Below, one piece after another: positions 54,295-62,845 of a DNA stretch of 64,000 nucleotides. The DNA is taken from contig JAHBWA010000013.1 in the NCBI GenBank assembly GCA_019637195.1, forward strand, positions 41,299-105,298, read 5' to 3'. The position numbers were made by a program, and so were the translations under genes. The number at the start of each line of letters is the position of its first letter. The stretch's first letter is position 1. The DNA comes from Labilithrix sp. Its GTDB lineage: Bacteria > Myxococcota_A > Polyangia > Polyangiales > Polyangiaceae. A model generated the notes under the pieces. That model was given only the letters and a program-made list of their open reading frames with translations, did no database searches and was not told where the DNA came from.

Positions 54295-54836
54295 GCGACG
54301 ACGCGCGGACCTCGAAGCCCGGCGACGCGCGCGACGCGCGTGACGCGGCCGACGCGAAGACCGACCGCTGCGACGACGCGCGTGACGCGGCCGACGCGAA
54401 GACCGACCGCTGCGACGACGCGCGTGACGCGGCCGACGCGAAGACCGACCGCTGCGACGACGCGCGTGACGCGGCCGACGCGAGGACCGCGGGCGACGCC
54501 GGCGACCCGAGCGCGTCGTGGGGCAACCCGCGTTTCGCGAAGGAGTTCCCGCGTCACCCGGAGCTGGACGCGCTGGTCGCGGCATTCGCGCGCGGCGACT
54601 ACGCGGCTGTCCGCGAAGGCGCGCCGAAGCTGGCTGCCGCGACCGACGACGACGCCGTCGCGCGCGCCGCGCGCACGCTGCGCGAGCGCATCGAGCCGGA
54701 TCCCGCCTCGCGGACGCTCTTCCTCGTCGCGGCGGCGCTGCTCGTCTTCCTCACCGCCTGGTGGGTCGCGCACGACGGCCCCGACGGAAACGGCGCGCCT
54801 GCGCCGCCGAAGGTGGTCGTCCCGAACGCGAACTGA
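54291..54836 (+). CDS. small membrane protein with Asp-rich minisatellite repeats
   Basis: The 181-residue protein (GTG start overlapping the upstream stop) starts with an Asp/Ala-rich segment made of three and a half copies of DARDAADAKTDRCD. A globular stretch follows (NPRFAKEFPRHPELDALVAAFARGDYAAVREGAPKLAAATDDDAVARAARTLRERIEPDP), then one membrane helix (TLFLVAAALLVFLTAWWVA) and a short tail. The central part resembles a TPR-like helical hairpin. The repeats are nearly identical at DNA level (42-bp units), so copy number may vary. Function unknown; coupled to the MBL protein. Confidence 0.75.
   Translation: MSDDARTSKPGDARDARDAADAKTDRCDDARDAADAKTDRCDDARDAADAKTDRCDDARDAADARTAGDAGDPSASWGNPRFAKEFPRHPELDALVAAFARGDYAAVREGAPKLAAATDDDAVARAARTLRERIEPDPASRTLFLVAAALLVFLTAWWVAHDGPDGNGAPAPPKVVVPNAN
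54333..54486. repeat. 42-bp minisatellite inside a coding region
   Basis: Three and two-thirds copies of a 42-bp unit (starting GACGCGCGTGACGCGGCC, at 54333, 54375, 54417, 54459) are almost identical. The unit is a multiple of three, so gain or loss keeps the frame and changes the number of Asp-rich 14-mers in the encoded protein. Confidence 0.9.
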
Positions 54837-54871
54837 GCGCGCGTCGTCCGGGCGGCGCCGCGCCCACGCGA

Positions 54872-56089
54872 TCAGCCGCGCGCAGCGAGCGCCGCTCGCG
54901 CGACCTCGACGTCCGAGAAGCGGCGCGTCTCCGCCCCGATCACCTGCTCGGTCTCGTGGCCCTTGCCCGCCACGAGGACGACGTCGTCGTCCGCGGCCTC
55001 GCGGATGGCGGCCGCGATCGCCTGCGCGCGATCGAGCTCCGTCCGGACGGCGGGGTGCCCCGCGAGGCCGGCGGCGATGGCCCGGGCGATGGCGCCCGGA
55101 TCCTCGTCGCGCGGGTTGTCGGTCGTCAGGACGACGACGTCCGCGGGCCGCGCCGCCTCGCCCATCGGGCGGCGCTTGTCGTGGTCGCGCTTGCCGCCGG
55201 CGCCGAAGACGACGACGAGCCGCGCGCCTCCGGCGAGCGCCCGCGCGACGCCGACCGTGCGCGCGAGGGCGTCGGGGCTGTGGGCGTAGTCGACGACGAC
55301 GTAGGGGCGCTCGTGGATCACCTCGAAGCGGCCCGGCGGAGGAGGCGCCTCGGCGATCGCGCGCGCGGCCGCCTCCGGCTCGACGCCGGCCGCGACCGCG
55401 CCGAGGAGCGCAGCCAGCGCGTTCTCCGCGTAGATCGAGCCGATCGCGCGGACGCGGAGCTCGCCCGGCAGCCCGCTCGCCGCATCCTTGACGGCGCAGG
55501 CAACGCGCGTGCCTCTCCAGCTCACGTCCACGGACGTCGCCACGAGGTCGGGCTCGCCTCGCGGCGCGCCGCGCGACGGCACCGCGTACGAGCGGTGAAC
55601 GACGCCGGCAGGCGTGATCTCACGGAGCAGCTCGTAGCTCTCGTCGCTCGCGTTGAGCACCGCGGTCGCGCCCGGCGGGAGGGAGACGAAGAGCTGCGCC
55701 TTGCTCGCGAGGTAGTGCTCGGGCGTCCCGTGCGCGTCGAGGTGATCGTGCGTGAGGTTCGTGAACACGCCGACGCGGCACGGCCACGCCCGCGCGAAGC
55801 CGCGCGCGAGCGACTCGCTCGTGAGCTCGATCGCCGCGTGCGACCCGCCTTGATCGAAGCACGCGCGCATGCCCTTCAAGAAGCCGTCGTAGCTCCTGCC
55901 GAGCGGGAGCTCGACGTCGTCGAGGAAGAACCCGACCGTCGTAGCGCGCGCGACGGGCCGCGAGAGCGAGCGCAGCGCGGCGGCGACCCAGGCCGTGGTC
56001 GTCGTCTTGCCGTTGGTGCCGGTGACGCCGACGGTGTGGAGCCGCGACGCCCACGGCGGCGGAGCGGGGACGACGCGCGGGGAGCCCAT
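54872..56089 (-). CDS. MurE-like ligase lacking the N-terminal domain
   Basis: The 405-residue protein has the Mur ligase central ATP-binding domain beginning at once with VGVTGTNGKTTTTAWVAAAL (residues 16-35), then ELTSESLARGFARAWPCRVGVFTNLTHDHLDAHGTPEHYLASKAQLF (with the carbamylated Lys) and RFEVIHERPYVVVDYAHSPDAL. The C-terminal domain has GKRDHDKRRPMGEAA and the meso-diaminopimelate motif TDNPRDEDP. The N-terminal domain that binds the UDP-MurNAc end (about 90 residues) is absent. TAGAAT lies 11 nt before the ATG. It is divergent from the kinase gene. It could be a second MurE-type ligase acting on a non-UDP substrate. Confidence 0.87.
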   Translation of the reverse strand: MGSPRVVPAPPPWASRLHTVGVTGTNGKTTTTAWVAAALRSLSRPVARATTVGFFLDDVELPLGRSYDGFLKGMRACFDQGGSHAAIELTSESLARGFARAWPCRVGVFTNLTHDHLDAHGTPEHYLASKAQLFVSLPPGATAVLNASDESYELLREITPAGVVHRSYAVPSRGAPRGEPDLVATSVDVSWRGTRVACAVKDAASGLPGELRVRAIGSIYAENALAALLGAVAAGVEPEAAARAIAEAPPPPGRFEVIHERPYVVVDYAHSPDALARTVGVARALAGGARLVVVFGAGGKRDHDKRRPMGEAARPADVVVLTTDNPRDEDPGAIARAIAAGLAGHPAVRTELDRAQAIAAAIREAADDDVVLVAGKGHETEQVIGAETRRFSDVEVARAALAARG

Positions 56090-56180
56090 GGACGACGCCG
56101 ATTCTAGCCGACGCGGCGCCCCGGCCGAAATCAGGACGGGGCGCGTCGCCGGGCAGCGGGCGGGGCTGTATGCTCCGCCC

Positions 56181-57752
56181 GTGAGCCCGAGCCTCACCGA
56201 GCGGAGTGATGACGAACGCGCGTTCCTCCAGCGCCGCGTCGCGCTCTTCGGGCTCGTCGGCACCACGCTCGTCGCGCTGACCCTCGGGTTGAGCGTGGCC
56301 CAGAGCGCGTCGGAGCCGGGCCCGGTCTTCGCCGCCTCGCACGCGCTCCACGCGCTCGGCCTCATCGGACCGCTGGCGGCGTGGCTCCTCGCGCGCGGCA
56401 GGCCGCGCTCGGTTCGCTTCGTCCGGGCCGTCGAGGCCGCCGCGACGCTGAGCTGCGCGCTCTGCTTCCACGCGATGACGATGCGCTTCCCCGCCGTCTC
56501 CCGACCCGATCTCGTCGCGGCCCTGGCGACGACGCAGATCGTCGTCACCCGCGCCATCATCATTCCCAGCACCGGGCTCCGCACCGCGATCCTCTCGACC
56601 GTGATGGCGCTGCCCACCTTCGCCGTCGCGTACGTGACCTACCTCTCGTTCCAGACGGGAGCCTTCGGCGTCACGCGCGGGTGGCTCGACCTCCAGATCA
56701 CCGCGTTCATCTGGGCCTCGCTCGCCACCGCGACCTCGACGCTCACCTCGCGGGTCATCTACGGCCTCCGCCGGAAGGTCCGCGACGCGCAGGAGCTCGG
56801 GCAGTACACGCTCCTCCAAAAGCTCGGCGAGGGCGGCATGGGTCAGGTGTTCCGCGCGCGTCACGCGATGCTGCGCCGCCCCACGGCCGTGAAGCTCCTC
56901 CACTCGGCGTCGCCCGAGGACCTCGCGCGCTTCGAGCGGGAGGTCCAGCTGACGGCGCAGCTCACCCACCCCAACACGGTGACGGTGTTCGACTACGGCC
57001 GCACGCCGGACGGCGTCTTCTACTACGCGATGGAGCTGCTCGACGGCGCCGATCTGCAGAAGCTCGTCGACCACTTCGGGCCGATGCCGCCTCGCCGCGC
57101 GATCCACGTGCTCGCGCAGGTCGCGGCGGCGCTCGCCGAGGCCCACGCGGTCGGCCTCATCCACCGCGACATCAAGCCGGCGAACATCATCGCCTGCACG
57201 CGCGGGACGACGTGTGACGTCGCCAAGGTCGTCGACTTCGGGCTCGTGAAGACCCTGGGCCCCGCGGCGACCGACGGCGTCATCTCCACGCCGGACATCG
57301 TCGTCGGCACGCCGCTCTACATGGCGCCGGAGATGCTCACCGCGCCGCTCGACGCCGACACGCGGACGGACCTCTACTCGCTCGGCGCGGTCGGGTACTT
57401 CCTGCTGACGGGAACGCCGGTCTTCGTGGGCGGCTCGATCGCGGACATCCTCGCCGCGCACCTGCGCGCGAAGCCGATCCCGCCGAGCACCCGGCTCGGC
57501 GCGCCGGTGCCGCGCGATCTCGAAGAGGTCATCCTCGCTTGCCTCGCCAAGTCGCCGGCCGACCGCCCGCCGAGCGCGCTGGCCCTGCGCGAGCGCCTCC
57601 TCGCCTGCGCCGACGCCGGCGGCTGGACCGAGGCCGAGGCGCGCGCGTGGTGGGCGGCGAGCGGCGTCGCGCGCCTCGGCCACCACGAGCCCGTCTCGTC
57701 CACCGCCAAGACGATCGCCATCGCGCTCGATCAGCGCACGGGCGCGCCCTGA
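56181..57752 (+). CDS. Ser/Thr protein kinase with N-terminal membrane domain
   Basis: The GTG at 56181 (TATGCT 6 nt upstream) gives a 523-residue protein. Residues 20-190 hold five or six hydrophobic helices, and the kinase begins near residue 208 (YTLLQKLGEGGMGQVFRARH). Key residues are the glycine loop GEGGMG (about 216), Lys in AVKLL (about 238), HRDIKPAN, DFGLVKTL and YMAPEM. Activity is expected. Unlike most myxobacterial kinases, the membrane part is before, not after, the kinase domain. Longer starts are rejected because they run into the divergent MurE-like gene's 5' region. A signal input through the membrane helices is inferred. Confidence 0.88.
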   Translation: MSPSLTERSDDERAFLQRRVALFGLVGTTLVALTLGLSVAQSASEPGPVFAASHALHALGLIGPLAAWLLARGRPRSVRFVRAVEAAATLSCALCFHAMTMRFPAVSRPDLVAALATTQIVVTRAIIIPSTGLRTAILSTVMALPTFAVAYVTYLSFQTGAFGVTRGWLDLQITAFIWASLATATSTLTSRVIYGLRRKVRDAQELGQYTLLQKLGEGGMGQVFRARHAMLRRPTAVKLLHSASPEDLARFEREVQLTAQLTHPNTVTVFDYGRTPDGVFYYAMELLDGADLQKLVDHFGPMPPRRAIHVLAQVAAALAEAHAVGLIHRDIKPANIIACTRGTTCDVAKVVDFGLVKTLGPAATDGVISTPDIVVGTPLYMAPEMLTAPLDADTRTDLYSLGAVGYFLLTGTPVFVGGSIADILAAHLRAKPIPPSTRLGAPVPRDLEEVILACLAKSPADRPPSALALRERLLACADAGGWTEAEARAWWAASGVARLGHHEPVSSTAKTIAIALDQRTGAP

Positions 57753-57768
57753 CCGCGCGGAGCGCTCC

Positions 57769-58902
57769 GTGAAGAGCCCGCGTCCGTCGCGCCCGAGCAG
57801 CGTCACGACTCGGCTTCGCCTGCGCCCGGCGGCGCTCGCCGCCGCGATCGTCCTCGGACCGCTCGCGCTCGGCGTGTCCGTAGTCGTCCTCGGAGCGATC
57901 GGCCTGCGCCCTGCGATCGCCACGTGCGGCGCGACCGCGCTGGCGGTTTGGCTGGGCGCGATCGCGGCCGCGACGAAGCGGGGCCCGCGGCTCGGGCTCG
58001 CGTCGCTCGCTCCGCTCCTGATCCTGGCGCCGTTCCTCTCGACGATGCGCGCCTCGCCCCTGCCCACGCCGGCGGCGCTCGAGACGGCGCTTCCGCGCGC
58101 GACGCCGCCGGCGGGAATGGCGGTCCACCGGCTGCCGACGGGCCTGACCCACCGGACCGCCGCGTTCGCCTACCGTGGAGGTTCGCCGCTCGACCGGCGC
58201 GACTTCGCGATGACCGCCGTGCTGGTCCGACACCCACGCGGAGACCTCCTGATCGACGCCGGGCTGGGGCGCGATCTCGACGCCCAGATCGGCTACATGC
58301 CGCTCTGGTTCCGCGCGACCACCCGCTACGAGCGGCGCCGCTCGGTCGCCGAGCAGCTGGACGCGGCCGGGTACGATCGCCGCGCGCTGCGCGCCGTCGT
58401 GCTCACCCATGCCCACTGGGATCACGTCAGCGGCGTCCCCGAGCTCGCCGGCACCCCCGTGTGGGTCACGCCCGAGGAGCGCCGGCACATCGACGACGGC
58501 GGGGCGATCATGGGGCTCACGCGCAGCTTCGGCGGCGTGCGCTACGAGGAGTACACGTTCGAGGGCGGGCCCTACCTCGGGTTCCCCCGGAGCCACGACG
58601 TCTACGGCGACGGCGCGATCGTCATCGTCCCCGCGCCGGGGCACACCCCCGGCTCGGTGATCGTCTTCCTCACGCTACCGACGCGGCAGCGCTACGCGCT
58701 CGTCGGCGATCTCGTCTGGCAGCTCGAGGGTGTCTCCCAGCGCGAAGAGCGCCCCTGGCTGCAGCGGACGCTCGCCGACGACGATCCGGCTGCGGTGCGC
58801 GACGGCATCGCGCGCGTCGCCGCGATCGCGGCGCGCTACCCCGAGATCGCGATCGTGCCCGCCCACGACGCACGGGCGTTCGCGGCGCTGCCCCAGCTGT
58901 GA
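57769..58902 (+). CDS. MBL-fold metallohydrolase with N-terminal membrane helices
   Basis: The 377-residue protein (GTG start) has about three N-terminal hydrophobic helices (VIAAAIVLGPLALGVSVVVLGAIGL-like), then a metallo-beta-lactamase fold domain with the full metal motif HAHWDH in VVLTHAHWDHVSGVPEL. The later metal residues are in VPAPGHTPGSVIVFL and ALVGDLVWQLEG, and the last His in IVPAHDARAF. The active site probably faces outside the cytoplasm. 16 bp after the kinase stop, so co-transcribed. Lactonase-like enzymes are one possibility; substrate unknown. Confidence 0.85.
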   Translation: MKSPRPSRPSSVTTRLRLRPAALAAAIVLGPLALGVSVVVLGAIGLRPAIATCGATALAVWLGAIAAATKRGPRLGLASLAPLLILAPFLSTMRASPLPTPAALETALPRATPPAGMAVHRLPTGLTHRTAAFAYRGGSPLDRRDFAMTAVLVRHPRGDLLIDAGLGRDLDAQIGYMPLWFRATTRYERRRSVAEQLDAAGYDRRALRAVVLTHAHWDHVSGVPELAGTPVWVTPEERRHIDDGGAIMGLTRSFGGVRYEEYTFEGGPYLGFPRSHDVYGDGAIVIVPAPGHTPGSVIVFLTLPTRQRYALVGDLVWQLEGVSQREERPWLQRTLADDDPAAVRDGIARVAAIAARYPEIAIVPAHDARAFAALPQL

Positions 58903-59046
58903 GGAGCGAGAAGCAAGAGGACGCTCGAGGCGTGCCTGCCGTAGAGCCGCGCGGGCAGCCGGCCATGTCGACCGCCTCCCGAACGGCGGCGTCGGCGGCC
59001 GCCCCGATGCGAGAGCCGACGGCCATCGGTGCTATATCCACGCTCG

Positions 59047-61092
59047 ATGGTGCGCGGATTCAAGGTCTTCGGAGTCGCTTCCCTCGCGGCGATCGTCGCA
59101 CTCCCGTCGTGCAGCGACGATCCGCGCGCGGACGGCTCGACGGCGGCCGCGTCGCTGTTCGTCGTCCCGTCCTCCCTCGACGAGCTCGCAGAGGAGACGT
59201 TCTTCGAGCACCCGTTCCCGAGCGATCTCCGCCGCGAGGCCGACGGCACGGCACGCTTCGTCGGCTGGCCCAACCCATTCTTGAACGTCCTCATCAGCGA
59301 GTACATCAAGAGCACCGATCGCCTGCTCGACGGCTTCTCGCCCGTGGCTCCCGCCTACCTCCGCTTCACGAGCGCGATCGATCCCGGCTCGTTGCCGAAG
59401 GATCCGCCGGCGGGGACGGCGACGGACGCGTCGGTCCAGGTGGTCGACGTCGATCCGACGTCCCCCGAGAAAGGCCAGCGTCGGCTCGTCCAGCTCCACT
59501 GGCAGGAGACGGTGACCGAGGGCTCGTACTGGCAGCCGAACACGCTCGCCGTGATGCCGATCCTCGGCCGCCCGCTCCGCCCAAACACCCGCTACGCGGT
59601 CGTCGTCACGAACAAGCTCCGCGCGCGCGGCGGCGGCGAAATCACGCGGAGCGCAGACCTCGACGAGGTGCTCGGCGAGCGGCCGGCCAGCCCGCGGACC
59701 GAGAAGGCCAAGGCGCTCTTCGCGCCCGCGGTCACCGAGCTCGCCGTCGCGGGCGTGGCCGCCGACGACATCGTGCACCTCACCGTCTTCACCACGAACG
59801 ATCCGACCGCCGAGCTGTTCGCGATCGCCGACCACGTGAAGGCGAACGTCGCCGCGCCCACGGCCACGAGCTGGACGGAGACCGAGTCGAACGGCGACTA
59901 CGACGTGTACGAGGGCGCGTACGGACCGTCGCCGAACTACCAGGGCGGAGCGATCCCGTACCGGAAGCCCCCGGACGGCGGAGGCTTCGTCTTCGAGGAC
60001 GGCAAGCCGAAGGTGCAAGGCACGTTCGACCTCCGCTTCGCGCTCGCCGTCCCCGACGCCGGCAAGTGCCCCGCGCCGCCGGACGGCTACCCGATCGTGC
60101 TCTACGCCCACGGCACCGGCGGCGACTACCGCTCGTTCCTCGGCGACGGCACCGCGCGCGCGCTGGCGACGCGCTGCCTCGCGTCGATGGGCGTCGACCA
60201 GATCTTCCACGGCACGCGGCCCGGGTCTCCCGAGCCGAACGATCCGCAGCGCGACTCGAAGATCCAGCTCCTGTTCTTCAACTTCGACAACGCCTTCGCC
60301 GCGCGGACGAACAACCGCCAGTCCGCGATCGACGTGGTCCAGCAGGCTCGGCTCTTCACCGACACGAAGGCGAAGGTGCCCGCGAACGTCTCGCGCACCG
60401 GCGGCGAGATCGCGTTCGACGCGAGCCGCGTGCTCTTCTTCGGCCACTCGCAGGGCGGCCTCAACGGCCCGCTCTTCCTGGCCGGAAGCGATCTCGCGCG
60501 CGGCGGGGTCCTGTCCGGCGCCGGGAGCATGCTGGTCGTCGCGCTGCTCGAGAAGACGCAGCCGGTCGACGTGTCGTCCGCCGTGCGCGTCCTGCTCGGC
60601 CTCACCGACGAGGAGCGGGCCAAGGAGCTCAACGTCTTCCACCCGGGCCTCGCGCTCGCGCAGACGATCGTCGACGCGACCGATCCGATCCACTACGGCG
60701 CGTTCATCACGACGACGCCGCGCGCCGGCTTCGCGCCGAAGAGCATCTACCAGACCGAGGGCATCGCCGCGGACGGCTCGGGCGACACCTACGCGCCGCC
60801 GCGCGGGATCGAGGCGCTCGCCGTCTCGATGAGCCTGCCGCGCGTGGCGCCCGGCGTGCGGGCGATCCCGGAGGCCGCGTGGGCGAACCTCGCCGACGTC
60901 TCGCTCGTGGCGAGCGGCGTCCGCGGCAACCTCGCCGGCGGCCGAGCCACCGGCGCGCTCGCGCAGTTCACGCCGCGCGCGGGGCGCGACGGGCACTTCG
61001 TCGTCTTCGACCTACCGGAGGCGCGCGCGCAGGCGGCGACCTTCTGCCGCGATCTCGCCGACGATCCCGTCGGCCGCCTCGCGCCGCCCTGA
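59047..61092 (+). CDS. alpha/beta-hydrolase-fold lipoprotein
   Basis: ATG 59047 (extended -10 TGCTATATC ending 8 nt upstream) gives a 681-residue lipoprotein (MVRGFKVFGVASLAAIVALPSC). The middle part has an alpha/beta-hydrolase core: PIVLYAHGTGGDYRSF (oxyanion hole), VLFFGHSQGGLNGPLFLA with the nucleophile Ser in GHSQGG (about residue 477), and a late His probably in GRDGHFVVFD. A long N-terminal beta region (about 25-330) precedes it. Similar large lipoproteins are common in myxobacteria and are presumed extracellular esterases or lipases; the substrate is unknown. Confidence 0.85.
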   Translation: MVRGFKVFGVASLAAIVALPSCSDDPRADGSTAAASLFVVPSSLDELAEETFFEHPFPSDLRREADGTARFVGWPNPFLNVLISEYIKSTDRLLDGFSPVAPAYLRFTSAIDPGSLPKDPPAGTATDASVQVVDVDPTSPEKGQRRLVQLHWQETVTEGSYWQPNTLAVMPILGRPLRPNTRYAVVVTNKLRARGGGEITRSADLDEVLGERPASPRTEKAKALFAPAVTELAVAGVAADDIVHLTVFTTNDPTAELFAIADHVKANVAAPTATSWTETESNGDYDVYEGAYGPSPNYQGGAIPYRKPPDGGGFVFEDGKPKVQGTFDLRFALAVPDAGKCPAPPDGYPIVLYAHGTGGDYRSFLGDGTARALATRCLASMGVDQIFHGTRPGSPEPNDPQRDSKIQLLFFNFDNAFAARTNNRQSAIDVVQQARLFTDTKAKVPANVSRTGGEIAFDASRVLFFGHSQGGLNGPLFLAGSDLARGGVLSGAGSMLVVALLEKTQPVDVSSAVRVLLGLTDEERAKELNVFHPGLALAQTIVDATDPIHYGAFITTTPRAGFAPKSIYQTEGIAADGSGDTYAPPRGIEALAVSMSLPRVAPGVRAIPEAAWANLADVSLVASGVRGNLAGGRATGALAQFTPRAGRDGHFVVFDLPEARAQAATFCRDLADDPVGRLAPP

Positions 61093-61321
61093 GCGCCGGG
61101 CGCTCTCGGTCTCGCGCTCCGATCGGCGCGCGAAACCCGCAGCGCCGAGGACGCACGGCCCGAGGTCGCGCGGATGGACGAGCGCCGATCCACGCGTGCC
61201 GGTGCCGGCCATCGCGATCCGTCCGAAGACGGCGTAAGATTGCAGTCGACCTGTCCCACGAGCGGTAGGTCGATGTGGGATCGGACTTGGCGTGCCTCGT
61301 GTAACAAGTCATCGTCTAGAG

Positions 61322-62806
61322 ATGGGTGCGATCGCGCGCGGACAGCGCGTCGGCCGGTACGAGCTCGTGCAGGTCCTCGGTGAGGGGGGCATGGGCACGG
61401 TCTGGCTCGCGCACCCCTTTGACGCCCCGGACCAGCTCTACGCGGTGAAGACCGTGTCGACTCAGTACGCGTCCGATCCGCGCGTCTGCGCGATGTTCGT
61501 GAAAGAGGCGAGCCTCGCCGCCGCGATCGACCACCCCAACGTCGTGCGCCTCTACGACGTCGGTCTCCACGACGCCGTCCCGTTCTTCGTCATGGAGTGG
61601 ATCGACGGCTTCTCGCTCCGCAACGTGGCGCGCAAGGTCGCCGAGACCGGCGAGCGCGTGCCGGCGGCGCTCGCCCTCCGCATCGCGGGCGATCTCTGCG
61701 CCGGGCTCCACGCCGCCCACGAGCTCCGGGGCGACGACGGCGGCGCGCTCGGTCTGGTGCACCGCGACGTGTCCCCTCACAACGTCCTCGTCACGCGCGA
61801 GGGCGTCGCGAAGCTCATCGACTTCGGCGTCGCCAAGGCGCGCGACCTCGCGAGCGGCAGCGATCAGTCCGTCGTCGGCGGCCTGAAGGGCAAGGTCCGC
61901 TACATGGCGCCGGAGCAGGCGCTGGAGAAGGCGATCGACCGGCGCGCCGACCTCTTCAGCGTCGGCGCGATCACCTACCAGCTGCTCACGGGGCGGGCGC
62001 CGTTCGAGGGGCCGAACGAGCTCGCGATCATCAACGCGCTCCTGTCCACCAACCCGGTCTTCGTCCCGGAGGACCTGCCCGAGCCCGTCCAGTGGATCCT
62101 CCGGCGCGCGCTCGCTCGCCGGCCCGAGAACCGCTTCGCCGACGCGGAGGAGATGCGCGAGGCGATCGAGCTCGCGCTCGTCGAGCTCGGTCAACCCGAC
62201 AGCCACGCGCACGTCGCCGAGTGCCTCGCGTGGTTCGATCCGCTCGAGGAGGACGACGAGATCACGTCGCAGCGGCAGCTCCCGCTCGAAGACTCGGACG
62301 TCGGCACGCGAGTCCGCACGCCGGGCGCCTCGCAGCCCCCGCCGATCGCCTTCTCGATCCCGGCGGGCTCGGTCCCCGCGCGACAGTCCTCGCTCCCGGA
62401 CGACGCCGCGCTCGACGCGATGCGACGCCAGCGCGCCCAGGCCGCGAACGCGGGCTCGTGGCGCTTCATCCTCGCCGGCGCCGCCTTCGTCGGGGTGCTC
62501 GGCCTGCTCGCCGCGCTCCTCGTCCGCGATGCGCCGCGGAGGCCGACGACGCCCGACACCGCGGCGGCGGCGGCCGATCCGGAGACGCCGCTCCCCGCCC
62601 CCACCCCGCAGCCGATCCTGCCGAGCGGCGTGTCGACGACGACGCCGATCATCGACATGGGCGACCTCGAGGACGCGAAGCCCGGGCACGCCGTCAAGCC
62701 GCGCGCGAAGCGATCGCCGCAGGCTTCGCAGGCGCCGCGCCCCGCGGCCGCGCCGACGGCCGACAAGAACGGCGACCTCGCCGGACCGCTCAAGGTCTGG
62801 AAGTAG
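61322..62806 (+). CDS. Ser/Thr protein kinase with C-terminal membrane helix
   Basis: The 494-residue protein starts MGAIARGQRVGRYELVQVLGEGGMGTVWLA. The Hanks kinase (about 12-290) has GEGGMG (20-25), Lys43, the catalytic loop LVHRDVSPHNVLV (the HRDVSPxN form common in myxobacteria), DFGVAKARD and YMAPEQA. A Ser/Pro/Asp-rich linker leads to one membrane helix (FILAGAAFVGVLGLLAALLV, about 378-397) and a Pro/Lys-rich extracytoplasmic tail. Start ATG 61322 is preferred; a GTG at 61292 would add ten residues. TAAGAT at 61236 may be the promoter. A hairpin follows the stop. Confidence 0.88.
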   Translation: MGAIARGQRVGRYELVQVLGEGGMGTVWLAHPFDAPDQLYAVKTVSTQYASDPRVCAMFVKEASLAAAIDHPNVVRLYDVGLHDAVPFFVMEWIDGFSLRNVARKVAETGERVPAALALRIAGDLCAGLHAAHELRGDDGGALGLVHRDVSPHNVLVTREGVAKLIDFGVAKARDLASGSDQSVVGGLKGKVRYMAPEQALEKAIDRRADLFSVGAITYQLLTGRAPFEGPNELAIINALLSTNPVFVPEDLPEPVQWILRRALARRPENRFADAEEMREAIELALVELGQPDSHAHVAECLAWFDPLEEDDEITSQRQLPLEDSDVGTRVRTPGASQPPPIAFSIPAGSVPARQSSLPDDAALDAMRRQRAQAANAGSWRFILAGAAFVGVLGLLAALLVRDAPRRPTTPDTAAAAADPETPLPAPTPQPILPSGVSTTTPIIDMGDLEDAKPGHAVKPRAKRSPQASQAPRPAAAPTADKNGDLAGPLKVWK

Positions 62807-62839
62807 CGCCGGCCCCGGTCGGAGCGACCGAGCCGGCGC
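62806..62839. terminator. nested hairpin between convergent genes
   Basis: The 39-bp gap after the kinase stop holds a nested inverted repeat. The outer stem is GCGCCGGC (62806-62813) with GCCGGCGC (62832-62839). The inner stem is CGGTCG/CGACCG around GAG. It ends 6 nt before the stop of the convergent permease gene and is a likely bidirectional terminator. No T-run. Confidence 0.65.
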
Positions 62840-62845
62840 TGCACC

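Noticed and set aside
54333..54486. CRISPR-like array
   Set aside because: The units are contiguous 42-bp tandem copies without spacers and lie in frame within a coding region.
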